Assembly: GCF_049965695.1 (NCBI RefSeq)
Contig: NZ_JBMFWB010000003.1
Location: 48,787 to 112,786, forward strand
Source of the DNA: Athalassotoga sp049965695
GTDB taxonomy: Bacteria; Thermotogota; Thermotogae; Mesoaciditogales; Mesoaciditogaceae
Direction of reading: 5' to 3'
DNA length: 64,000 bases
Both the position numbers and the translations under genes were made by a program. The notes beneath the pieces were generated by a model, which was given only the letters and a program-made list of their open reading frames with translations, ran no database searches and was not told the DNA's origin. Positions 44,011 to 51,151 of the stretch are shown here, one piece after another (positions within the stretch are counted from its first letter, which is position 1; the number at the start of each line of letters is the position of its first letter).

Positions 44011-44687
44011 AAGGCATAGCAGGCGCCATAGCGTTTTTAACAAGAATTCCTATAAAAACAGATGTTAACCCTGCAAATGCCGTTGGTGATTTTCCCGTAG
44101 TCGGCTACATGGCGGGCGGGATATACATACTTTTATTTTGGATTTTGGGAAGATCTTTGCCCGTCATTGTACTTTCAATCTTCTTGGTTTATTTCCTTTT
44201 CAACGCTTTTCATTTCGATGGCTTGCTCGATACGACAGATGCATTTATGTCCCAAAAGCAAAGAGAGAAAAAACTTGAGATAATGAAAATGGGAAATTCC
44301 GGCCCTATGGCTATCCTCGTCGGCGCACTTTACATGATTCTGATGACTTACGTGCTTGGCCGGGTATCATTTGTCGGAATTTTAGCAAGCACCGTTTCAG
44401 GCCGTTACGCTATGGTGTTAACCGCTTATTTCTCGAAGCCTGCAAAATCAGGACTGGGTGCATCGATCTTCCCTGTGAGATTAAAAACACTGATCCATGC
44501 GTCTGTTTATCTTGTTCCGTTTTTGTTTTTTCCAAGAACGCTTTTGTTCATCGGAATAGGTCTTGTTGCAGCCTTTGCCATGAAATTGATCTCAGATCGA
44601 ATGATAGGAGGCATGACGGGAGATGTGCTTGGATCGATAGAAGAGATTGCTCAAATTGTCGTGCTCACAACATGTCAACTGAGGTGA
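44007..44687 (+). CDS. cobS: Adenosylcobinamide-GDP ribazoletransferase CobS
   Basis: A 226-residue polytopic membrane protein joining AdoCbi-GDP to alpha-ribazole (phosphate). The signature FHFDGLLDTTDAFMS (about 71-85) with its acidic residues is clear, as are the N-terminal AIAFLTRIPI and the C-terminal GGMTGDVLGSIEEI (about 201-214). It depends on an alpha-ribazole supply; CobT is absent here but CblS and CblT genes follow. Confidence 0.93.
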   Translation: MKGIAGAIAFLTRIPIKTDVNPANAVGDFPVVGYMAGGIYILLFWILGRSLPVIVLSIFLVYFLFNAFHFDGLLDTTDAFMSQKQREKKLEIMKMGNSGPMAILVGALYMILMTYVLGRVSFVGILASTVSGRYAMVLTAYFSKPAKSGLGASIFPVRLKTLIHASVYLVPFLFFPRTLLFIGIGLVAAFAMKLISDRMIGGMTGDVLGSIEEIAQIVVLTTCQLR

Positions 44688-44690
44688 TCT

Positions 44691-45371
44691 ATGAGGGATG
44701 CGAATTTGATGAAATTCAAAGATGGCTTTTTGGTGCATGCATGTGATTCGGCCGGCGGAATAGGAGAACTAAAAGATGATGTTCTGAAAGTTCCGGTAGA
44801 GATAATTGCCAGATACACCTTAAGAACTGCTTTGATGGAAGTCATATCGATAGGTTCAAAACCTTTAAGCGTAAGTGCCGAATTTGCTAACAATCCCGAA
44901 TATGTTCGAGGGGCGATCGATGAAATAAGAAAAATGATCGAAAGATTTTCTCTTCCTCTTGTCATTTCGACAGAAAAAAATTTCAAAACATCTCAAACAG
45001 GTCTCGGTATTTCTGTCGTGGGCTTCGTAAGAAATCCCATAATTGGAAATGCCCCCAGGGGTTCAGATGTTTTTGTCGCCGGTTATCCTTTTGTAGGCGA
45101 TGAGGTTTTAAAATATGAAGATAAAATTTTGAGTTTTGATGATTTTTTGAATTTAAGAAATCACGATGACGTGGGCGAAATTATACCGGTGGGATCTTCA
45201 GGAATTTTTGAAGAAGCAAAATTACTTGCGCAAAATAGCGAACTTGATCTTAAAATCAATGATGAATCCTGGCTTCACAAGAGTGCCGGGCCATCGACCT
45301 GTGTTGTCTTTTGGTCTTACGGAAAGCCTGAAATTGGCATTCCAATTAAAAAAATAGGATCTCTTGAATGA
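44691..45371 (+). CDS. Probable alpha-ribazole kinase CblS (AIR synthase/PurM-like)
   Basis: A 226-residue protein of the PurM/AIR-synthase-related fold: HACDSAGGIGELKDD (about 16-30), a middle block YTLRTALMEVISIGSKPL (about 42-59) and a glycine-rich late segment. It is shorter than PurM and has no purine neighbours. In Firmicutes, CblS of this fold phosphorylates salvaged alpha-ribazole to feed CobS, and it is paired with the transporter CblT; here a matching S-component gene follows and cobS precedes. Assignment rests on fold plus context. Start ATG after GAGGTGATCT. Confidence 0.75.
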   Translation: MRDANLMKFKDGFLVHACDSAGGIGELKDDVLKVPVEIIARYTLRTALMEVISIGSKPLSVSAEFANNPEYVRGAIDEIRKMIERFSLPLVISTEKNFKTSQTGLGISVVGFVRNPIIGNAPRGSDVFVAGYPFVGDEVLKYEDKILSFDDFLNLRNHDDVGEIIPVGSSGIFEEAKLLAQNSELDLKINDESWLHKSAGPSTCVVFWSYGKPEIGIPIKKIGSLE

Positions 45372-45381
45372 GGAGTGTGCT

Positions 45382-45867
45382 ATGTCAAAAACAAGGAAAT
45401 TAACTTTAATGGCTATTTTCATTGCACTTTCGTTTGTCGGTTCTTTGATAAAAATTCCGAGTCCTCTTGGAGACATAGGCTTTGATTCGACGGCAGGTTT
45501 TACAGCGGTGCTTTACCTCGGATATATCCCCGGATCAATTGTCACAATGCTTGGATATCTTATCATCACCGCAAGTGCCGGCTTTCCTTTAGGCATCCTA
45601 ACTGCTGGAGTGGCGTTGGAGATGTTTTTTGTATCTATCGCTTACAGGTATTTTTACAGAATAAATAAGTTCCTCGGCATAACAATGGCAACGATTCTTA
45701 ACGGAATAATCGCTCCTCTCATAGTTTTACCTGTTGGCGGATGGGGATTGTACATCGGACTTTTACCTTCTCTTACGATTGCAAGTGTCCTGAATTTAGC
45801 AACTTCCGCCATCATCTACGTCGCTCTCCAAAAGATATCAAAAATTTCTTTGAAATCGATGACTTGA
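45382..45867 (+). CDS. ECF-type S component, probable alpha-ribazole transporter CblT
   Basis: A 161-residue integral membrane protein with five to six helices. The opening TRKLTLMAIFIALSFVGSLI and the conserved loop IPSPLGDIGFDSTAGFTAVLYLGY (about 27-50) mark ECF substrate-binding components. Last gene of the riboswitch operon and next to the CblS-like kinase gene, so alpha-ribazole is the likely cargo; other S components of similar look bind different vitamins. No energy-coupling module is nearby. Start at ATG 45382, after GAGGAG; an earlier TTG precedes that site. Confidence 0.72.
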   Translation: MSKTRKLTLMAIFIALSFVGSLIKIPSPLGDIGFDSTAGFTAVLYLGYIPGSIVTMLGYLIITASAGFPLGILTAGVALEMFFVSIAYRYFYRINKFLGITMATILNGIIAPLIVLPVGGWGLYIGLLPSLTIASVLNLATSAIIYVALQKISKISLKSMT

Positions 45868-45904
45868 CATTTTTAAGCAAGAATTCTCCTACTTCTATAA
45901 GTGA
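45864..45904 (+). mobile_element. Truncated IS200/IS605-like end hairpin
   Basis: CTTGACATTTTTAAGCAAGAATTCTCCTACTTCTATAAGTG matches the start of the 39342 and 46151 relics (CTTGACATTT) and the hairpin at 55146 (TTTTAAGCAAGAATTCTC...ACTTCTATAAGTG); the sequence is given here in pieces. The right arm of the hairpin is missing where repeat copy E begins. Confidence 0.5.
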
Positions 45905-46145
45905 TATACTGAACCAGTTTTAAATTCCGAATCGCAGCGATGGCAGGTGCCCCTAATGGCAGGTAGAAAAAACAGAGATTAGGGATCAGACATTAGAGAA
46001 ATTTGTGACGCGTAACGCGTGATCCGTAATCAGAAAAACTTTTCATCTCACCCTTTACTGTTTACTCGTCACTGTTCGCTGATCGTGGCATCCTGCTCTC
46101 CGCTTCGGTAAATAAGCATTCCGCTTTTAAAGTGAATTCAGTATA
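45905..46145 (+). repeat. Copy E of the TATACT intergenic repeat (long form)
   Basis: 241 bp bounded by TATACTGAA (45905-45913) and its exact complement TTCAGTATA (46137-46145). The outer arms TATACTGAACCAGTTTTAAA and TTTTAAAGTGAATTCAGTATA are imperfect inverted repeats; the cores GGCAGGTGCCCC and GTGGCATCCTGCTCTCC lie inside. The interior carries GATTAGGGATCAGACATTAG and GTGACGCGTAACGCGTGATC motifs. It is the inverted twin of copy D. Confidence 0.88.
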
Positions 46146-46150
46146 ACGTC

Positions 46151-46313
46151 TTGACAATTTCTTTCTAAGATGCTATATTAGCATTAAGCGTTACGCATAC
46201 TTGATCATGATTTCGAGAACCGTGGGGCACACGGAGATAGCTCGTTGATACTTAGCGCACAAATGCTATTGAGCGAGAAGCCCTCACTTCTATAAGTGGT
46301 GAGAGCAGGTCAC
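46151..46313 (+). mobile_element. IS200/IS605-type right-end relic with omega-RNA-like scaffold (copy 2)
   Basis: Same layout as the copy at 39342, but with a full promoter: TTGACA (46151-46156), 17 bp, TATATT (46174-46179). The CCGTG-GGGCA-CACGG hairpin is kept, as are CTCGTTGATACTTAG and the terminal ACTTCTATAAGTGG hairpin with GTCAC. No transposase or TnpB frame adjoins. It starts 5 bp after repeat copy E and ends 18 bp before tRNA-Val. Confidence 0.6.
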
Positions 46314-46331
46314 GGTATAATTCCAAAGTAA

Positions 46332-46407
46332 GAGCGCGTAGCTCAAATGGTAGAGCGCTTCCTTGACGCGGAAGAGGTAGCAGGTTCAATTCCTGCCGCG
46401 CTCACCA
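46332..46407 (+). tRNA. tRNA-Val (anticodon GAC)
   Basis: A complete 76-nt cloverleaf: acceptor GAGCGCG/CGCGCTC, D arm GCTC/GAGC, anticodon arm CTTCC-TTGACGC-GGAAG with anticodon GAC, T arm GCAGG-TTCAATT-CCTGC, and an encoded CCA end. It would read GUC and GUU codons. A TATAAT (46316-46321) lies 10 bp upstream, and the relic promoter at 46151 could also transcribe it. Confidence 0.96.
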
Positions 46408-46409
46408 AA

Positions 46410-46438
46410 AGGCGACCCTAAAGGGTCGCTTTGTCTTT
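46410..46438 (+). terminator. Terminator after tRNA-Val
   Basis: Stem GCGACCC (46412-46418) with GGGTCGC (46423-46429), loop TAAA, followed by TTTGTCTTTTT. Confidence 0.85.
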
Positions 46439-46473
46439 TTGTGCTATGATAGATCTTGAAGGGAGAGATTGAA

Positions 46474-47355
46474 TTGAAAGTCGGAGTTGTAGATGCCGGA
46501 ACAAATTCATTCTTGCTTTTGATGGCAGAAAAAGAAAATTCAAGGATCAATTATTTCTTTGACACATCTACCATCGTTGGACTGGGGCATCTCGTTAATG
46601 GGAAAATAAGAGAAGAAAATTTAAAAAAAGCCTTTGAAGTTATCCAAAAATACAAAACACTTTGCCAATCTCACGGAATTGAAAAGATCGCCATTACAGG
46701 TACCGAAATTTTCAGAAAGATAGACAAGACCTACTTTCAAAAGATCTCCGAAGGATTCGATGAAATTCGCATCTTGACTGGAGAAGAAGAATCATGGCTT
46801 TCTTACAGATCCGTTGTGGAAGACGATAATTTTTCAAATTTAAAAAATCCGCTTGTCATCGATATAGGCGGAGGAAGTTTTGAGATAGCGAAATACACGG
46901 AATCAAAATTCAGATTCGAAAGCATACCCATGGGCGCAGTTGTGCTAACCGATCGCTTTGTGAAAGCATATCCGGTTGCACATCAACTCGATGATGTTGA
47001 CGATCAGTTGAAAGTTTACCTTTCTTCAATCCCATCAGGACCGATTGTCTCGGTAGGAGGCACAGGAACAACCGTTGCAAGCATAATAGAAGGAAGGTCA
47101 TTTGATCCTACGGTTATCCATGGAAAATTTCTCAAGATCGAGGACTTAACGGAACTTGTTGAAAAAATGAAGAAAATGAGTTTGGAAAAGCTTTCAAAAA
47201 TAAACGGCATGGAAAAGGGAAGAGAAAAAATAATAATTGCAGGACTGTTTTTGATCGTTGAAATTTTGAAATACTCACATGCCAGCGGTCTTTACATTTC
47301 CGTCAGAGGTCATAGGTATGCGGTGGCAAAGGATATGCTGGATGGTGCGAAATGA
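46474..47355 (+). CDS. Ppx/GppA family phosphatase
   Basis: A 293-residue ASKHA-fold phosphatase, the short single-module form. MKVGVVDAGTNSFLLLMAE is the first phosphate loop, ITGTEIFRK (about 74) and TGEEESWLSY (about 101) follow, and NPLVIDIGGGSFEIAKY (about 124-140) is the second. Members hydrolyse polyphosphate or the pentaphosphate form of ppGpp. Start is TTG 46474 after GGGAGAGATTGAA; an upstream TTG lies before this site. It overlaps the methyltransferase gene by 4 bp. Confidence 0.85.
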   Translation: MKVGVVDAGTNSFLLLMAEKENSRINYFFDTSTIVGLGHLVNGKIREENLKKAFEVIQKYKTLCQSHGIEKIAITGTEIFRKIDKTYFQKISEGFDEIRILTGEEESWLSYRSVVEDDNFSNLKNPLVIDIGGGSFEIAKYTESKFRFESIPMGAVVLTDRFVKAYPVAHQLDDVDDQLKVYLSSIPSGPIVSVGGTGTTVASIIEGRSFDPTVIHGKFLKIEDLTELVEKMKKMSLEKLSKINGMEKGREKIIIAGLFLIVEILKYSHASGLYISVRGHRYAVAKDMLDGAK

Positions 47356-48494
47356 TCGTGGTAAAATTAAATAAAAGAGGAATGGAAAAGATTCTAAGGC
47401 ATCATCTTTGGATCTTTCTGGATGAAATAAAAGCGGTTATTTCCGATGAAATGTCTGGAATAGCGAATTTGTTTTACGATGATAAATTTGTCGGCAAAGG
47501 ACTTTATAACGGTAAATCAAAGAATGCCATCAAGATTTTAACGCTCAAAGATGCAGAAATAAATACCGAATTCTTTGAAAAAAGATTTAAAACGGCGACG
47601 ATGAGAAGAAAAAATCTTTCTCAATACAGACGTGAAATCAATTCAGAAGGTGATTTAATACCCGGCCTTGTGGTTGACAGATTTGGGCAAACGCTGGTAA
47701 TCCAAATCAGATCTTTAGCGCTTGAGAAGATGAAAAATTCCATAATAGATGCACTTGTTAATGTTTATTCTCCGAATTCCATCTACGAAAGAAGTGATTT
47801 TGAATCACTTCCAGAAGAAGGATTATCAAGAAACAAAGGATTGCTTTATGGGAAAGCGCCAGTTACTCAGATTGTAGAAGAAGACGATCTTAAATTTTTA
47901 GTCGATGTTGTAAAAGGACAAAAAACAGGTTTTTTTTACGATCAAAGAGAATCAAGGGAAATCGCGAGAAAATTGGCATTTGAAGGGAAAGCACTCGACC
48001 TTTTCACATACACAGGCGGTTTTGCACTTAATCTCGCTAAAAGTGGAATGGATGTGGATGCCGTCGATATATCGTCACAGGATCTTGAAATCGGTCATCA
48101 AAACGCTGAAATGAACGGTCTAAAAGTCAATTTCATAGAGCAGGATGCTTTTGACATTAAAAATCTTGATCTTTACGATCTCATAATTGCCGATCCGCCT
48201 TCGCTTATAAAAAGAAAAGCGGAAAAAAACAAGGCAGTTGATTTTTTCTCGGAATTGACCGATCAAATCATCGATCATCTGAAAGATAAAGGATATGCAT
48301 GTATTTGTTCATGTGCTTACAATGTAAATGCTGAAATGATCGAAAAGATCGTTATGAACTCTTCGACAAAAAAATCTGTAATCGTAAGACCTATTTGCTG
48401 GACAGGGTTGCCCATCGATCATCCACATTTACTCTCAATGCCCGAAACGAATTATCTCAAGTGTTTCTGGTTTGAGAAAGCGATTGGCATATAG
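47352..48494 (+). CDS. RlmI-type 23S rRNA m5C methyltransferase (PUA + SAM domains)
   Basis: A 380-residue protein. A PUA-like N-domain (about 1-75; HHLWIFLDEI) precedes RRKNLSQYRREINSEGDLIPGLVVDRFG (about 82-110) and the SAM methyltransferase core: GQKTGFFYDQRESR (about 193-206), ALDLFTYTGGFALNLAKSG (about 216-234), LIIADPPSLIKRK (about 278, DPPS) and CSCAYNVNAEM (about 316, catalytic Cys). This matches RlmI/RlmO-type enzymes modifying large-subunit RNA; the target base is not certain. It ends directly at repeat copy F. Confidence 0.85.
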   Translation: MIVVKLNKRGMEKILRHHLWIFLDEIKAVISDEMSGIANLFYDDKFVGKGLYNGKSKNAIKILTLKDAEINTEFFEKRFKTATMRRKNLSQYRREINSEGDLIPGLVVDRFGQTLVIQIRSLALEKMKNSIIDALVNVYSPNSIYERSDFESLPEEGLSRNKGLLYGKAPVTQIVEEDDLKFLVDVVKGQKTGFFYDQRESREIARKLAFEGKALDLFTYTGGFALNLAKSGMDVDAVDISSQDLEIGHQNAEMNGLKVNFIEQDAFDIKNLDLYDLIIADPPSLIKRKAEKNKAVDFFSELTDQIIDHLKDKGYACICSCAYNVNAEMIEKIVMNSSTKKSVIVRPICWTGLPIDHPHLLSMPETNYLKCFWFEKAIGI

Positions 48495-48496
48495 CG

Positions 48497-48663
48497 CAGG
48501 GCAGGATGTCCTAATGGCAGGTAGCGTGTGGCTCGTAGCACATAGAAAAGAGATTAGAGATTAGAGTTTAGACATTAGAGATGGTTCGTGACGCGTAATC
48601 TGTAATCATACTGCTCGTTCTTCACTACTCACCGATCACCATTTTAGGGTGTCTGTCGGAGCC
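48497..48663 (+). repeat. Copy F of the TATACT intergenic repeat (ends degraded)
   Basis: Contains CGCAGGGCAGGATGTCCTAAT, GGCAGGTAGCGTGTGG, the phrase AGAGATTAGAGATTAGAG, TTCGTGACGCGTAATCTGTA and GGGTGTCTGTCGGAGCC. It shares the cores and interior words of copies D and E in shuffled order but lacks recognisable TATACT ends. It begins within three bases of the preceding stop codon. Confidence 0.65.
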
Positions 48664-48756
48664 CAGACGCAAAAGCGCAACACATGGCCAATAGAGTATA
48701 GAAAAACATATAACAGGTGAGTGGCAAACATAAAAGCAACAAAAAAGGGTGCCAAT

Positions 48757-49401
48757 ATGGCAAAAATTTTGCTTGTTGAAGATGACAGGACAATAGGAGA
48801 GATACTTTCTCTTTATCTGGGTAAACAACATGAAGTTGTGCTTGTTGACGATGGAATAGAGGCGGCTAAAATTGTAAAAGAAGACAATTTCGATCTTTTG
48901 CTGCTTGATCTCATGCTTCCGGGTTTAACCGGAGAGACCCTTGCTCAGTTGGCGAGTTTAAAGGGTATTCCATTTATAATCGTAACCGCAAAAAATTCCG
49001 AGGAAGACATACTTAACGGCCTTAAACTTGGTGCGATAGATTACATAACCAAACCTTTTTCGCCAAGAATTTTGGTTGCAAAAGTAGAGAATTTTTTCAG
49101 CCGTGACTCTAAAACATCCAAATTGAATTTTCACCTTAACGAAAGAGAACTCGTAACAGATAAAAAAAAGGTATACCTTACTCCCATCGAGGCTAAATTG
49201 ATCAACTTCATGCTCAAAAATCGCGGGAGCATTTGCAAAAGAGAAGAATTGCTCAGCATCGCATGGGAAGGTAAAAGATCTGAAAGGATAGTGGACGCAA
49301 CCATAAAGAACTTAAGAAAAAAACTTGAGGGCAGTGGAATAAAGATAAAAACGGTGGTGGGTCTTGGCTACACGATCGAAGAATCAGAAATTATCAACTA
49401 A
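48757..49401 (+). CDS. OmpR/PhoB-family response regulator
   Basis: A 214-residue regulator. Receiver domain (1-115): acidic pair ED at 8-9, phosphorylation site Asp51 in LLLLDLMLPGLTG, Thr in IVTAKN (about 83) and Lys in YITKPFSP (about 104). The C-terminal winged helix (about 125-212) has LTPIEAKLINFMLKNRGSIC and VDATIKNLRKKL. ATG at 48757 follows AAGGGTG; an in-frame GTG upstream lies before that site. Its last 38 bp overlap the histidine kinase gene, so the two form a cognate pair. Target genes are unknown. Confidence 0.9.
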   Translation: MAKILLVEDDRTIGEILSLYLGKQHEVVLVDDGIEAAKIVKEDNFDLLLLDLMLPGLTGETLAQLASLKGIPFIIVTAKNSEEDILNGLKLGAIDYITKPFSPRILVAKVENFFSRDSKTSKLNFHLNERELVTDKKKVYLTPIEAKLINFMLKNRGSICKREELLSIAWEGKRSERIVDATIKNLRKKLEGSGIKIKTVVGLGYTIEESEIIN

Positions 49402-50410
49402 ATTCATCTTATACGTTATAATACCTGTCGCAATAATGGGCATTTTAATGGCCTTTGCCGAGCAAAGAATTTTTGAAAACAGATTTGAAAATTTTGCAAG
49501 GGCCCAATTCATAGGTAGAGATTTTTACGGAGTTAGTCCTTATTTTTCCGAACAAAGGCTAAAAAACATAAATGACGTAAAACGTATGACGATGGTAGAG
49601 ATAGTTGTCTCATTTGTCTTTGCGTTTGGTACTTCTTTGGCGATCTCGATCATTTTGGCAGAGATCTTTCAGAGCAAAATTTCTCAATCTCTTAAAGAAC
49701 TATCAAATGCAATCGAAATCATACAGTCAAACGAGAAGCCAGATTTTTCAAACGTTGCTTTCTCTTCTGAGATATCAGATCTCGCAAAAAAAATAGAAAT
49801 ACTTTCTGAAAAATTATCTGAAAGATCTATGGCAAGAAAGGCAATGACATCAAGTGTTTACCATGAAGTGATGACACCACTTGGTGTTGTCAAAATGGAA
49901 CTTGAAGCATTAAAGGATGATGTGATACCGTACGAAAAACCACTTGTTGATAAAATGCTGATAAGTGTCGATCATATCTCCGAGGTGCTTAAAGATCTCA
50001 AAAACATCGAAGGTGATGAACTTGCCTATTCCCGAGAAAATTTTGATGCCGGAGAAGAAACGGAAAAAATATTCAAATCTTTTATGGCAGTATTTGAATC
50101 GAGAAATATAACTTTCAAAACTCAATTTGAAAATGTTCAGATAAATGCCGATAAAAGAAGGTTTAAACAGGTGATCTTCAACTTGCTTTCCAACGCGGCA
50201 AAATACACTTCGCAAGGTGGCATGATCAAAATCAAAACCGGAAAAGCGGGAATAGAAATTTCGAACACCTTTAAAGGGAAATCTCCGGAAAAATTGGATT
50301 ATGGAACGGGTTTGAGATTTGTAAATAACTTTTGTGAGTACCACGGATTTGAATTTTCAATCAAAAAAGTTGACGAAAATGTCGTGGCTTTAATTGAATT
50401 CAAAGGTTGA
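49364..50410 (+). CDS. Membrane sensor histidine kinase with reduced ATP-binding domain
   Basis: A 348-residue kinase. Helix 1 is about 14-32, a short outer loop about 33-76, helix 2 about 78-98, then a linker. The phosphoacceptor is His167 in SSVYHEVMTPLG. The N box is VIFNLLSNAAKYTS (about 276-289). The usual DxGxG box is absent: the sequence runs IEISNTFKGK then DYGTGLRFVNNF, so the lid is very short. It may still bind ATP through the N and GTGL boxes, or act mainly as a phosphatase. Start is a TTG inside the regulator gene behind GGTGGGTC; a later ATG would delete helix 1. Confidence 0.78.
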   Translation: MATRSKNQKLSTKFILYVIIPVAIMGILMAFAEQRIFENRFENFARAQFIGRDFYGVSPYFSEQRLKNINDVKRMTMVEIVVSFVFAFGTSLAISIILAEIFQSKISQSLKELSNAIEIIQSNEKPDFSNVAFSSEISDLAKKIEILSEKLSERSMARKAMTSSVYHEVMTPLGVVKMELEALKDDVIPYEKPLVDKMLISVDHISEVLKDLKNIEGDELAYSRENFDAGEETEKIFKSFMAVFESRNITFKTQFENVQINADKRRFKQVIFNLLSNAAKYTSQGGMIKIKTGKAGIEISNTFKGKSPEKLDYGTGLRFVNNFCEYHGFEFSIKKVDENVVALIEFKG

Positions 50411-50488
50411 AACACACGATCGTTGAACATTTTAACCAAAAAAATGTTATCATTAACTTTGTAACAGAGTGTCCTCTGGAGCGTGAAA

Positions 50489-51151
50489 ATGGAAAAACCA
50501 AGGTTTTTTAAAACGATGCCTGATTACAAAGAACTTGTCATTTTGTCTGAAATAGATGAAAATTCAAAAACAACTCAAAAAGAAATCGCCATGAAATGTG
50601 ATATAACTCCTCCAATGGTCAACAAATACCTTGCAATTCTCGAATCTAAAGGTGAAATTGAGATCAAAGGGACAACGACTCGAAATACGACGTATCATCT
50701 TACGCCTGAAGGCAAAAACAAACTGATGATTTTGAACATATCTTACAGCAGAGAAATTCTAACGATGTACAAAGCATCAGAAAAAAATTTTGAGCCCGTC
50801 TGGAATCATCTGATTTCTGAAAGATTAAAAAAGATACTGCTTTTCGGTGCCGGAGACATCGGAGAAATGGCTTTAGAGATAATGGAAAGTCATGGCATCG
50901 AAATTGCAGGGTTTATAGATGAAAATTCAAAAAGAGTGGGAAATAAAATACAAAGGTTCACAATAAAATCCGTTAACGATTTGAATGAAATTGATTTTGA
51001 TGCCATCGTTATAACTTCATATCGTCACGGTGTTGAAATGGCAAACAGGATAATTTCAAAAACAGAAAAACCTGTGTTCATTTTCTTTCTTGAAAATGGA
51101 GTTACATATCTTAAACTTGTCGAAAGGACAAATAAAAGGGAGGGTAACTGA
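50489..51151 (+). CDS. Winged-helix regulator fused to a PglD-like Rossmann domain
   Basis: A 220-residue two-domain protein. The N-terminal winged helix (about 12-80) reads TTQKEIAMKCDITPPMVNKYLAI then NTTYHLTPEGK; the C-terminal part (about 111-205) reads KKILLFGAGDIGEMALEIME and IAGFIDENSKRVGNKI, the NAD- or CoA-type nucleotide fold used by PglD and polysaccharide regulators. Such a protein could sense a nucleotide cofactor or sugar nucleotide, but no ligand is proven. ATG at 50489, 7 bp after TGGAG. Its stop overlaps the lemA start (TGATG). Confidence 0.75.
   Translation: MEKPRFFKTMPDYKELVILSEIDENSKTTQKEIAMKCDITPPMVNKYLAILESKGEIEIKGTTTRNTTYHLTPEGKNKLMILNISYSREILTMYKASEKNFEPVWNHLISERLKKILLFGAGDIGEMALEIMESHGIEIAGFIDENSKRVGNKIQRFTIKSVNDLNEIDFDAIVITSYRHGVEMANRIISKTEKPVFIFFLENGVTYLKLVERTNKREGN

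Noticed and set aside
45382..45867. Biotin transporter BioY
   Set aside because: Overall hydrophobic layout is similar, but the position after cobS and a CblS-like kinase under a cobalamin riboswitch favours alpha-ribazole transport.
38572..48663. CRISPR array in the repeat-rich intergenic regions
   Set aside because: The repeated phrases are not evenly spaced direct repeats with unique spacers, and no cas gene is present.
50411..50488. Hairpin AACATTT...AAATGTT as a terminator of the histidine kinase gene
   Set aside because: The stem is short, purely AT-rich and has no T-run, so it is not convincing.
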